A stretch of DNA of 9,463 nucleotides from Chromatiales bacterium (GTDB lineage Bacteria; Pseudomonadota; Gammaproteobacteria; UBA6429; Thiohalophilaceae), in contig JALTLP010000371.1 of the NCBI GenBank assembly GCA_027001895.1, positions 1-9,463 of the forward strand, given 5' to 3'. The position numbers and the translations under genes were made by a program. The notes under the pieces were generated by a model that worked only from the letters and a program-made list of their open reading frames with translations, was not told where the DNA came from and did not search any database. Of this stretch, positions 1-6,421 are shown in pieces (position 1 is the first letter of the stretch; each line of letters starts with the position of its first letter).

Positions 1-44
1 GTCGGGCTGGACTTTAGTGAAGTAGAAAAAATAGTAAACAACCC

Positions 45-452
45 CTAGGCTGTTCTTGAACTCAGAAATAACTGTATCTCTTCCAGGTTATTTTCCATTC
101 TTAGTTTGATTTTACTGGTGATAAAACCGGCTTGTTCGATGTCTGTGGTATCGTCTGTCGCTTGTTGAGTATCTTTTAAAGTGCCAAGAGCCTGAGACAC
201 AGTTAGTATCTCGTCGTCAGGAATAAATTGCCCAAGGTACATATAAGCATTTGTTAAACTATCGATTATTTCAGGGTCATTATTGTCAATGACATTAAGC
301 ATACAGTAAATAGCATCTTTTATTTCTGTTATTGTATAGGGAAGTTTAGACAGTGGAAGTCCGTAAAAAGACGGTTCCATATCGGCCAAAACGTTTCCAT
401 ATGCGGCAAGAACTTTTTCGGCGAAGTCTAACTGTTGTTCAGAGATGGTCAT
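45..452 (-). CDS. Conserved-looking hypothetical protein, 135 aa, helical and acidic
   Basis: I do not recognise this family. The ORF runs from an ATG (450-452) to a TAG (45-47). The product has no signal peptide or membrane segment and is rich in Asp/Glu, so it is probably a soluble cytoplasmic protein. It looks mostly helical, with a Thr/Asp-rich low-complexity stretch at residues 93-104 that could be a linker between an N-terminal helical block (1-90) and a C-terminal helix (110-131). The start has only a weak ribosome-binding site (GGTAAAGCA before the ATG). It is transcribed divergently from the NERD gene across a 95-bp gap, so the two may share a control region. The reading frame is intact and fills the space, which is the main reason for calling it a gene. 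Function unknown. Confidence 0.75.
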   Translation of the reverse strand: MTISEQQLDFAEKVLAAYGNVLADMEPSFYGLPLSKLPYTITEIKDAIYCMLNVIDNNDPEIIDSLTNAYMYLGQFIPDDEILTVSQALGTLKDTQQATDDTTDIEQAGFITSKIKLRMENNLEEIQLFLSSRTA

Positions 453-456
453 TGCT

Positions 457-485
457 TTACCAGAAGAATGTAATCCTTATATAAT
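457..485 (+). promoter_or_regulatory. Sigma70-like promoter for the NERD-DUF2914 pair
   Basis: A -35 box TTACCA (457-462, 4 of 6 matches to TTGACA) is followed by a 17-bp spacer and a perfect -10 box TATAAT (480-485). It lies 62 bp upstream of the plus-strand ATG at 548, which predicts a start of transcription near 491-493 and a leader of about 55 nt. The -35 box sits just beyond the start codon of the divergent gene, so activity here could interfere with expression of that gene. Confidence 0.6.
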
Positions 486-491
486 AACGTA

Positions 492-515
492 AACCTCGAT
501 GATATTCATCAGGTT
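492..515. repeat. Inverted repeat in the divergent intergenic region
   Basis: AACCT-c-GATGA, a 3-nt centre (tat), then TCATC-AGGTT form a 10-bp inverted repeat interrupted only by one bulged C at 497. It starts where transcription from the predicted promoter would begin, so it could be a repressor operator overlapping the start site or a hairpin at the 5' end of the mRNA. The sequence alone does not decide between these. Confidence 0.5.
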
Positions 516-547
516 AAATAAAACCAACATCCCGGAGTTGCTCAGGC

Positions 548-1258
548 ATGCGTTTTTTTGAACAGTTTTCAGTAACTGAACTATCAGGCAATCAAATGAG
601 CATTACTATTGTTGTTGCCGTCATCCTGTTTGCCATGTTGTTAGCCAGTGTCTTCCCCGGCATTAAAGACTATCTTAAGCAAAGAAAAACAAACAGGCGA
701 ATACAAAGGCTGGGCAGCAAGTATATTAAACACGTTATGTTACCTGATGGAATTGGAGGGAGTGTTTTTCTTGACTATATTGTCCTTGCTCCCCAGTCAA
801 TCATGCTTGTTATTCTGAAAAAATTTCGTGGTACAATATTTTGTGCAGAAAATATTGACCAGTGGACACAATTAATCGGGAATAAAAGCTATAAATTTCC
901 AAATACCCTGCAGCAACTTGACTCTGATATTTCTTCGGTCAGCTCGCTTGTTAAAAATGTAAATGTAACCGGTCTGGTTGTCTTTTCAAGTGACTGCACG
1001 TTTCCGAAAGGCAAGCCTGACAGGGTAAAAAGTATTTCTGAGTTAAAAAAAACGGAAGCAGATAAACAGCTTCACTCCGAAACATTACTGAATGCCTGGT
1101 ATGGGCTGAAAGATCTTGCTGAACAGCATATGCCTTCACAATCTTTTGCAATGGACTATTTTAAAGACAAGGATGTTAAACGAAGTCCGTTAATGCCTTT
1201 ACTCCTTGGTTGTGCACTGATTGCCTGGCTGGTATGGAGAATGAACTTTGCAAGTTAA
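548..1258 (+). CDS. Membrane-anchored NERD-domain protein with degenerate active-site motif
   Basis: NERD (nuclease-related) domain protein of 236 aa. An N-terminal transmembrane helix (about residues 18-36) is followed by a basic stretch (43-54), the NERD core (about 59-155), a linker, and a second transmembrane helix near the C-terminus (215-230). Family landmarks are the Asp in FLDYIVLAP (D76), the Lys in LVILKKFRG (K91), the QW of DQW (105-106), the FPNTLQQ motif equivalent to NPxxQ (118-124) and the strand TGLVVF (141-146). By eye alignment the Glu of the usual ExK motif is Ile89, so nuclease activity is doubtful. The start is preceded by GGAG (534-537) with a 10-nt spacer. The DUF2914 gene follows after 24 nt, probably on the same transcript. 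NERD proteins are poorly characterised; a role in DNA processing or as an inert membrane scaffold cannot be separated here. Confidence 0.8.
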   Translation: MRFFEQFSVTELSGNQMSITIVVAVILFAMLLASVFPGIKDYLKQRKTNRRIQRLGSKYIKHVMLPDGIGGSVFLDYIVLAPQSIMLVILKKFRGTIFCAENIDQWTQLIGNKSYKFPNTLQQLDSDISSVSSLVKNVNVTGLVVFSSDCTFPKGKPDRVKSISELKKTEADKQLHSETLLNAWYGLKDLAEQHMPSQSFAMDYFKDKDVKRSPLMPLLLGCALIAWLVWRMNFAS

Positions 1259-1282
1259 CTATATTACGCTAGGCTTATTAAC

Positions 1283-1720
1283 ATGAAGCGCAAACTAAAA
1301 GCCGGAATATTTATAACCTTATATTTGTTTGTGAGTGGTTTGCCTGCAGCCTATACTGCACAGAAAAGTACGGTTGCCCGTGCTATTTTTACGACAAAAA
1401 TTGTTGACCGTGAACCGGTTGATCAGGTGCTGATAATAAATAATAAAACAAAAGACGTATTCTTTTTTACTGATCTGCGGCACTTCGAGGGACAGAAAAT
1501 TTCACACCGCTGGTTATATAATAACAAGGTTGAATCGGTTGTCAGTTTTAATGTTAAGGGGCCGCGCTGGCGGGTTTATTCCCGTAAAGAAATTAAACCA
1601 GAACAAACCGGTAAGTGGACGGTTATTGTGCATAATGAAGCAGGGCAATCTTTGAAGGCCAGCGTATTCAGAGTGGTGGATAGTACTGAGCAACAGATTA
1701 TTTTGCCACTGGAAAATTAA
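1283..1720 (+). CDS. DUF2914 domain protein with signal peptide
   Basis: Exported protein of 145 aa. A basic start (MKRKLK) and a hydrophobic core (8-20) form a signal peptide or uncleaved anchor, with possible cleavage near AAYTA-Q (26-27). The rest is one DUF2914 domain. Recognisable features are ARAIFTTKI (32-40), the DREPVD motif (42-47), the FFTDL strand (61-65), the HRW motif (75-77), GPRWRVYS (93-100) and the closing GKWTV (110-114). The predicted fold is mostly beta strand, and the function of the domain is unknown. In many proteins DUF2914 is a C-terminal module of something larger; here it stands alone in the periplasm. It follows the NERD gene by 24 nt with a weak AGG ribosome-binding site, and ends at the hairpin array that separates it from the convergent cNMP/rhodanese gene. 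Confidence 0.82.
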   Translation: MKRKLKAGIFITLYLFVSGLPAAYTAQKSTVARAIFTTKIVDREPVDQVLIINNKTKDVFFFTDLRHFEGQKISHRWLYNNKVESVVSFNVKGPRWRVYSRKEIKPEQTGKWTVIVHNEAGQSLKASVFRVVDSTEQQIILPLEN

Positions 1721-1736
1721 CAGTTTAATTAAATTC

Positions 1737-1836
1737 CCCGTCCGCTTGCGGCGGGTACAAAACCGTTGGGGTTTTCACAGGGGAGAAGCATAGCTCTTCC
1801 CTGTGGTCGTTAGCGGGGTGTTATACCCCGTTGACG
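1737..1836 (+). terminator. Array of four consecutive hairpins between convergent genes
   Basis: Four stem-loops lie end to end in the gap between two convergent stop codons. (1) 1737-1755: CCCG/CGGG plus CCGC/GCGG with a bulged T, closing on a CTTG tetraloop. (2) 1759-1775: AAAACC/GGTTTT, 5-nt loop. (3) 1776-1805: CACAGGG/CCCTGTG with an inner arm closed by an ATA loop. (4) 1808-1836: a 12-bp stem, loop GTTAT. None is followed by a strong T run, so this is not a textbook intrinsic terminator, although its place between convergent genes suits bidirectional 3'-end formation. Stems 3 and 4 need G-U pairs that exist only in plus-strand RNA, which favours a structured plus-strand transcript end or a separate small RNA. 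Confidence 0.5.
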
Positions 1837-1864
1837 ATATATAATTGATTATTCTAGATGTTGG

Positions 1865-4800
1865 TTATTGGGCTGCCTGGTCAGTGGTATCTGTATTTCC
1901 GGCAGTTTCAGTTGCCTTTTTTTGCTGAGATTTTTTCCATTTAGAGAGTAATTTTTCAAACTCGTGTTCAGCATCATTAATAACTTTCTTGTCTATTTCT
2001 ACATTATTAGTAGCCATTCCTGATACACGGGTTGCTTTAAACGAATCAGTTTCCTGCTGGGCAATGTTGTTTGTTGAAGTCTGCTGTTCAGAATTAACGC
2101 CAATAAAGGTTATTCCTGCACCAATTGCAACAAGCAGGCTGGCTGCAATCGCTACAATGCGTTGCGTTGGACGTTTCTGTACGGCCCGAGATCGGGATTG
2201 CATATCTGAAGGTTGATGGAGTTCAAAATCAGAAAATTCTGAAATGACATCATCATCCATCTGTTGAGCAGATAAGTGGCTTGGAATCTCGTCAACCAGA
2301 TTGAATTCAGGTTCTTCTATGCTGAAATCAGGTAGCTCTGTTTTCGCGGTTTTATTTTTACCGGCAATAGCCGTTACATTGTCAGTTTTAGACGTGGATT
2401 CCATTTCATCTATCGACGCTTCGAGCTTGCTGAGTTCTTCTTTTGAAGCAGCCTGTGGTTCTTTAAAGATAAAGATATCTTCTTCTCCATCGAGAACCAC
2501 TTTGCCGTCTGAGCGGCGTTTCAAACTCGCTGAAGCAAGACTGAGTCCACTGTTACTGCCCGTTTCATGCTGTTCTTTAAGTCGGGCACTTTCAGCCTTT
2601 TCAAGTTTATGAACAATTTCCTGAGCCAGTGATTTTGCTTCGGATTCGGCCATTGACGTTTTGTGTTCATTAACCGTGTTGAGCCCCGGAATAGCAATAC
2701 CGCTGAAACTTCTGCTAGGTGGGGCAATACCGTTTGCTTCATCCTGGTTAATTTCGGCCACATTCGTTTTAGCTGCAGATGCTGAGTTCAGCGCCTCCAG
2801 GCGAATTTTTTCAGCTTCTTTCTCCGCCTGAATACGTATTTCTTCAGCCTGTTTCAGGTTTGCTTCCATGGCTAAGCGCTGTTTTTGTAACTCTTCTGCT
2901 TGCTGCTGTGTTTTTCTGCGTACCTGCTCAACCTCTTTAAGAGCTTTTTGCTTCAGTTCACTTTCAAGTTCAATACGAACTTTTTCGGCTTCTTCTTTTA
3001 CCAGAGCCAGTGTACGTTGTTTCTCCAGTTCGGCTTCTTTCTTAAGACGGCTAACATCTTCTTCAATTCGTAGTCGTTGTACTTCAAGCTGCTGGGCTTC
3101 TTCAGCAGTTTTTCTGACAATGCTGTGGGCTTCCTGTTTGGCCGCTTCGAGGGTCGCTTTGCGTTCCATTTCAGCTTTAATACGAATTTTTTCAGCAGCG
3201 GTATCCAGTTCCTGGCGCTTTGAATTTATAATTTCTGCTTCTTCGACGGTACGCGATACAATGTCCTGTGCCTGTTTGCGAGCAAGTTCCAGTGTTTCTG
3301 CACGATCTCTTTCTGCTTCCAGACGAATACGTTCAGCTTCTGTTTCAATTTCCTGTTTCTTAAGTTCAATTTCCTGCTGGAGTTGCTGTGCTTCCTGCAA
3401 GGCCTGTTGTCTTACTTTTTCTGCTTCAGCTGCGGCCTGCTGACGGGCTTTCTCGATAGATTCTTTAATAGCATCGTTTGCATGTTTTTGCTTGTTGCGA
3501 ATTTCTTCTTCCGCTTTGAGTTTTTCCTGTTCTTTAAGGGTTTTAACCCGTTCTTCTACAGAGCTTCTGGTTTTTTGTAATTCTTTTCGCAGGTTTGCCA
3601 GCTCTTCATCTGCCTGCTTGCGAATTTTTTCAGTTTCAAGCTTAACTTTGCGCTGAGATTCTTCGGTAAGCTTCTTCTGTCTTTGCAGTTCACGTTCAGC
3701 CTCAAGCTTTTCTTTTTCTGTTTTTTCTTTAAGTCTTTTTGCTTCAAGCTCGGCCTGACGTTTGGCTTCAGCTTCCATTTTAAGTTTTTGCGCCTGTTTT
3801 ATAGCGGCAAGTTTTTCGGCTTCGGCTTTTTCACGTAGTTTCTGAGCTTTTAGTTCGGCCTGACGTTTGGCTTCAGCTTCTCTTTTATGTTTTTTAGCTT
3901 CTTCAGCAAGCCTTTGTAATTCTTTTTCTGCGGCAAGTTTTTCGGCTTCGGCTTTTTCACGTAATGCCTGGGCTTCCTTAATAAGCCGGTTTTTTTCTTC
4001 TTCAATTTTTCGTTTTTCTTCGAGTGCTTTCTTCCGAGCTGCCTCGGTCTGGACGTGTTCCTGGTTTAGTTGATCAATTTTTTGTTTAACTTTGGATGTT
4101 TTATTAGCTGCGATATTTGCCGTTTTTTTACTGGCTTCGGCTTTTGGTTTGCTGGTAACGGCTTCGAGATTGGCAATGATATTGGTCATGCTGGTCGTTG
4201 ACTTGTTGCCAGTAATTTCAGGCGTGGCAACATTATTTATACCATTTTCCAGAATACTGCAGCTGATACCATTTTGTATTAGTAAGAATGCAGCAGCGGT
4301 ACTCTTGCTTGCATCGTTACAGTAAACGATAGTATTTCTGTTCGCATTGAAGTTGTTCAGTTTCAGGCGAATCATTGATAATGGCGTATTAATTGCGCCA
4401 TCAAGATGGTTTTCCATGAATTCTTTATGTGGGCGCACATCAACTAATAAGTCACCGGCAGCAACACGTGATTTGAGCTCATCCATGTGGATATAGTCGA
4501 GCAACGGAGTAACAAGCAGCGACATAAAGTCTTCTTTTGTCAGTCGCATGAGAGTGCCATCGGTTACCATTCGCACGGTGGCATTGCGGTGACCATCGGT
4601 GATCAGGGCTTCTTCACCAAAACCGTCACCGGCTGCAAGAATAGCTATTTGTACATCCGCTGCATTCGGGCTGGGGCGGCGGCTTACACTGCATTTACCG
4701 TGTTTTACAATATAGTAATAGTCGTTGTTTTCGCCCTGTGTAACAATCGTATCTCCGTTTTTGGCAGGGACTTCCTCCATGCTCATCAGGATTTTCTGAA

Positions 4801-5272
4801 TATTTTCTGTTGGTATTTGCAGGAATGCGCGGGACTGTAAAAACTTTAGCATCCAGCCGTTTTCATCGTCATTACCAATTTCAGTTACTTCGTAGTTTCC
4901 GGAAAGACCGTCATCAGATTCAAGTAGCATCTCAAGCAGGTCGGCATCTATAACAAGTAACTCGGAATTAACTTTTGCCTTGGCTGTTTGTGGGCGGGGG
5001 GTTTGCTGACAAACAGGGTACTTCACTTCCGGGGTTTTAGCCTTGAGGGATTCTGTTTTGGCCGAAGCCGTTGTTTGTAATTCGATTTGGCCAGAAACAA
5101 GGTAGTAGCAACGTTTATCTTTTTCGCCCTGGCGAAAGATTGTTCGACCGGCTGGAAACACCTCAACACTGGATTTATTTGCCAGTTCAGTAAGTTTGTC
5201 ATTACCAAGCTTACTTAGTGGTTCCAGAGTTTTTAAAAACTTACTGTTTAGGTATTTTTGTGCAGCAGCCAT
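1865..5272 (-). CDS. cNMP-binding/rhodanese/coiled-coil membrane protein, 1135 aa
   Basis: Large multidomain protein. Residues 20-115 form a first cyclic-nucleotide-binding fold that keeps FPAGRTIFRQGE and YYLVSGQIEL but has lost the FGE phosphate-binding cassette. Residues 145-258 form a second one with the cassette GFGEEAL (217-223) and the phosphate-contacting Arg in HRNATV (R229), so this one may bind cAMP or another cNMP. Residues 263-348 are a rhodanese domain with LLVDVRPHKEF and an active-site Cys (C318) in YCNDASKS. About 393-828 is an Ala/Glu/Lys/Arg coiled coil with internal repeats. A Ser/Asp/Glu-rich linker precedes one transmembrane helix (1039-1058) and a 77-residue tail. The predicted topology is a long cytoplasmic arm with a short periplasmic tail. 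The ATG (5270-5272) has a weak upstream GAAAAG. It lies downstream of the ExbBD-type operon on the same strand but behind a 408-bp gap, so it probably has its own promoter. Domain calls are firm; a role as cNMP-responsive scaffold for the neighbouring motor is inference. Confidence 0.9.
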   Translation of the reverse strand: MAAAQKYLNSKFLKTLEPLSKLGNDKLTELANKSSVEVFPAGRTIFRQGEKDKRCYYLVSGQIELQTTASAKTESLKAKTPEVKYPVCQQTPRPQTAKAKVNSELLVIDADLLEMLLESDDGLSGNYEVTEIGNDDENGWMLKFLQSRAFLQIPTENIQKILMSMEEVPAKNGDTIVTQGENNDYYYIVKHGKCSVSRRPSPNAADVQIAILAAGDGFGEEALITDGHRNATVRMVTDGTLMRLTKEDFMSLLVTPLLDYIHMDELKSRVAAGDLLVDVRPHKEFMENHLDGAINTPLSMIRLKLNNFNANRNTIVYCNDASKSTAAAFLLIQNGISCSILENGINNVATPEITGNKSTTSMTNIIANLEAVTSKPKAEASKKTANIAANKTSKVKQKIDQLNQEHVQTEAARKKALEEKRKIEEEKNRLIKEAQALREKAEAEKLAAEKELQRLAEEAKKHKREAEAKRQAELKAQKLREKAEAEKLAAIKQAQKLKMEAEAKRQAELEAKRLKEKTEKEKLEAERELQRQKKLTEESQRKVKLETEKIRKQADEELANLRKELQKTRSSVEERVKTLKEQEKLKAEEEIRNKQKHANDAIKESIEKARQQAAAEAEKVRQQALQEAQQLQQEIELKKQEIETEAERIRLEAERDRAETLELARKQAQDIVSRTVEEAEIINSKRQELDTAAEKIRIKAEMERKATLEAAKQEAHSIVRKTAEEAQQLEVQRLRIEEDVSRLKKEAELEKQRTLALVKEEAEKVRIELESELKQKALKEVEQVRRKTQQQAEELQKQRLAMEANLKQAEEIRIQAEKEAEKIRLEALNSASAAKTNVAEINQDEANGIAPPSRSFSGIAIPGLNTVNEHKTSMAESEAKSLAQEIVHKLEKAESARLKEQHETGSNSGLSLASASLKRRSDGKVVLDGEEDIFIFKEPQAASKEELSKLEASIDEMESTSKTDNVTAIAGKNKTAKTELPDFSIEEPEFNLVDEIPSHLSAQQMDDDVISEFSDFELHQPSDMQSRSRAVQKRPTQRIVAIAASLLVAIGAGITFIGVNSEQQTSTNNIAQQETDSFKATRVSGMATNNVEIDKKVINDAEHEFEKLLSKWKKSQQKKATETAGNTDTTDQAAQ
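2975..3337 (-). repeat. 47-residue periodicity inside the coiled coil
   Basis: Within the cNMP/rhodanese protein, residues 646, 693 and 740 begin three diverged copies of a 47-residue unit. Copies 1 and 2 share about half of their first 35 positions (AERIR against AEKIR, then TLE, then IV, then EEA in register). Copy 3 keeps the TLALVKEEAE register but is weaker. 47 is not a multiple of seven, so each unit shifts the heptad phase. Confidence 0.6.
3750..3963 (-). repeat. Interleaved 34-bp and 26-bp direct repeats in the coiled-coil coding region
   Basis: An identical 34-bp sequence occurs at 3804-3837 and 3930-3963, and an identical 26-bp sequence at 3750-3775 and 3855-3880. They encode repeated blocks LREKAEAEKLAA and EAEAKRQAEL. 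The 34-bp pair is 126 bp apart and the 26-bp pair 105 bp apart. The two copies of the compound unit therefore differ by 21 bp, exactly seven codons. Confidence 0.85.
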
Positions 5273-5311
5273 GATCTTTTCGGTGTTTAGTACTGGTTAA
5301 TCAAACTTGTA

Positions 5312-5341
5312 GTTATATAAACGTAAGCCAATGAAATTTAA
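5312..5341 (-). promoter_or_regulatory. Possible promoter of the cNMP/rhodanese gene
   Basis: On the minus strand, TTAAAT (5336-5341) is separated by 18 bp from TATAAC (5312-5317), about 40 bp upstream of the ATG at 5272. The -10 box is reasonable and the -35 box weak. The 408-bp gap from the upstream operon and the hairpin at its start argue that a promoter should be present here. This particular placement is tentative. Confidence 0.35.
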
Positions 5342-5631
5342 CGGTTTAATAACTACTACTTAATCTCAAATATGCATCTTTTTAGGAGGCATATTGTTAC
5401 ACAATCCGCTGAGACAGTGCCTTGAATAAACTTTATACCATTTCAGGTGTTTTTGGTGTGATTTACTTCTCATTTAAGCAGCGGCAGGATGGAATAGAGG
5501 CAGAATCTCTACAAGATGTGATGGGATTCAAGCTCTGCAGCATAGACAGTGTAAACCTGCCAACAATCGAGGTTTTTATTACTGTTTCAGGTAATAAATG
5601 TGGCTTGTTTTAGGCTGAAAGTCAAATTAGG

Positions 5632-5657
5632 GGTATTTTTCTGATATGAAAAATACC
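5632..5657 (-). terminator. Hairpin downstream of the motor operon
   Basis: GGTATTTTT (5632-5640) and AAAAATACC (5649-5657) make a perfect 9-bp stem with an 8-nt loop, starting 23 nt after the TAG of the GspC-like gene. The stem is AU-rich and no T run follows on the minus strand, so it may be a weak terminator or an RNA 3'-end stabiliser rather than a strong intrinsic terminator. On the plus strand it is followed by TTATTTTA, so it could also act in that direction. Confidence 0.4.
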
Positions 5658-5680
5658 TTATTTTACAATTACTTAGTATG

Positions 5681-6421
5681 CTAGTCCTGGACATTAAAAT
5701 GTAATATGTCTATTTTGTGACCACGTTCTACTTTGATATAAATATCCTTGCTTGTCATAAGGCTATCAAGGTTTTTTGCAAACAGGCTGGATTGGCCGAC
5801 GGCGACCCCGTTGACTGCTCGTATAATATCGCCTTTTTGTAAGCCAATATCGCCGTTGACAGGTAACGGCCGAACGTTTTCTACCTGATAACCGCTTGCT
5901 CGCCCATCTGTAAAAACAAGCCTGAGTGGCACTGCATACAACCATTTCTGAATATTTTTGCTGATGTGCTTGAGTTGCTGCCGCTTAATTTGCAGGTTTA
6001 TGGGCAAATTCTGGTTATTTAAATGATTTACAGATTTTGTCGGGGATAACGCTGCTGTGTTGCTGATTTGTTGAAGATGCAGAGAGTAAGTCTGGTTGTT
6101 ACGACCTAAAGAAATTTTACTTTTATGAATCGACAGTATTTTGAAACCATCAAGCTGGTCATTGATGCTGTAAAAACGAATGGGTAAATGGCCTTGTTTA
6201 ATCAGGGCATAAGATGGGCCACCCTGATTATTAATAATTGTGCCGACCAGTTTGAGGCTAACAGCGGGACGGGTATGTGCTGAGGCCTGAGTGGTATCTA
6301 AACTTACACTCCAGCCAACCAGCAGTAATGTGCAATATGCCAGTAAATTTGTTGACTGACAGTTTGCGGTTTTACGAAGGCAGGAAGTCAATCGGGTAAG
6401 TAACGGTAACAGTTGCAACAT
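5681..6421 (-). CDS. GspC-like periplasmic protein with HR and PDZ domains
   Basis: Protein of 246 aa with the layout of the type II secretion inner-membrane protein GspC. It has a short N-terminal segment, one transmembrane helix (about 25-41), a GspC homology-region (HR) beta domain (55-116, opening with LKLVGTIINNQGG and closing with YSLHL), a linker, and a C-terminal PDZ domain (165-243). The PDZ carries SGYQVENVRP and the carboxylate-loop/helix signature GLQKGDIIRAVNG (193-205). In GspC the HR domain contacts the secretin and the PDZ contributes to substrate selection; that is family knowledge, and no secretin or other Gsp gene is visible here. The ATG at 6421 lies 50 nt inside the end of the transducer gene, with a weak purine-rich AAAGAAAG before it, suggesting translational coupling. 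It is the last gene of the operon. I infer that it is a periplasmic partner of the ExbBD-type motor. Confidence 0.82.
   Translation of the reverse strand: MLQLLPLLTRLTSCLRKTANCQSTNLLAYCTLLLVGWSVSLDTTQASAHTRPAVSLKLVGTIINNQGGPSYALIKQGHLPIRFYSINDQLDGFKILSIHKSKISLGRNNQTYSLHLQQISNTAALSPTKSVNHLNNQNLPINLQIKRQQLKHISKNIQKWLYAVPLRLVFTDGRASGYQVENVRPLPVNGDIGLQKGDIIRAVNGVAVGQSSLFAKNLDSLMTSKDIYIKVERGHKIDILHFNVQD

Larger units (their letters stand above)
5273..5680. other. 408-bp intergenic region without a convincing gene
   Basis: This gap lies between the GspC-like gene and the cNMP/rhodanese gene. It holds a possible minus-strand promoter (5312-5341), a perfect 9-bp hairpin near the GspC-like stop (5632-5657) and a CRP-like sequence TGTGA-N6-TCTCA (5457-5472). 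There is also an isolated plus-strand AGGAGG (5384-5389) followed only by a 11-codon TTG reading frame. A 63-codon plus-strand frame starting with TTG at 5422 has no ribosome-binding site and no recognisable family, so I do not call it. Confidence 0.6.

Noticed and set aside
2868..3443. 191-codon plus-strand frame, very rich in Ser, Cys and Arg
   Set aside because: It is antisense to the coiled-coil region. The composition is the mirror of Glu/Lys/Ala codons on the minus strand, as expected for a shadow frame.
3750..3963. Direct repeats considered as a CRISPR or mobile-element trace
   Set aside because: They lie in frame inside a coiled-coil coding region, encode repeated heptad-type sequence, and lack spacers, terminal inverted repeats or target-site duplications.
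5384..5429. AGGAGG followed by an 11-codon TTG frame, possibly a leader peptide
   Set aside because: The spacer is only 4 nt, the start is TTG, no regulated codon run is visible, and no gene follows on the plus strand. It is most likely chance.
5422..5613. 63-codon plus-strand reading frame with TTG start in the 408-bp gap
   Set aside because: An in-frame stop lies just upstream (5410-5412), leaving TTG as the first possible start. There is no ribosome-binding site at normal spacing and no recognisable family or membrane/secretion signal.
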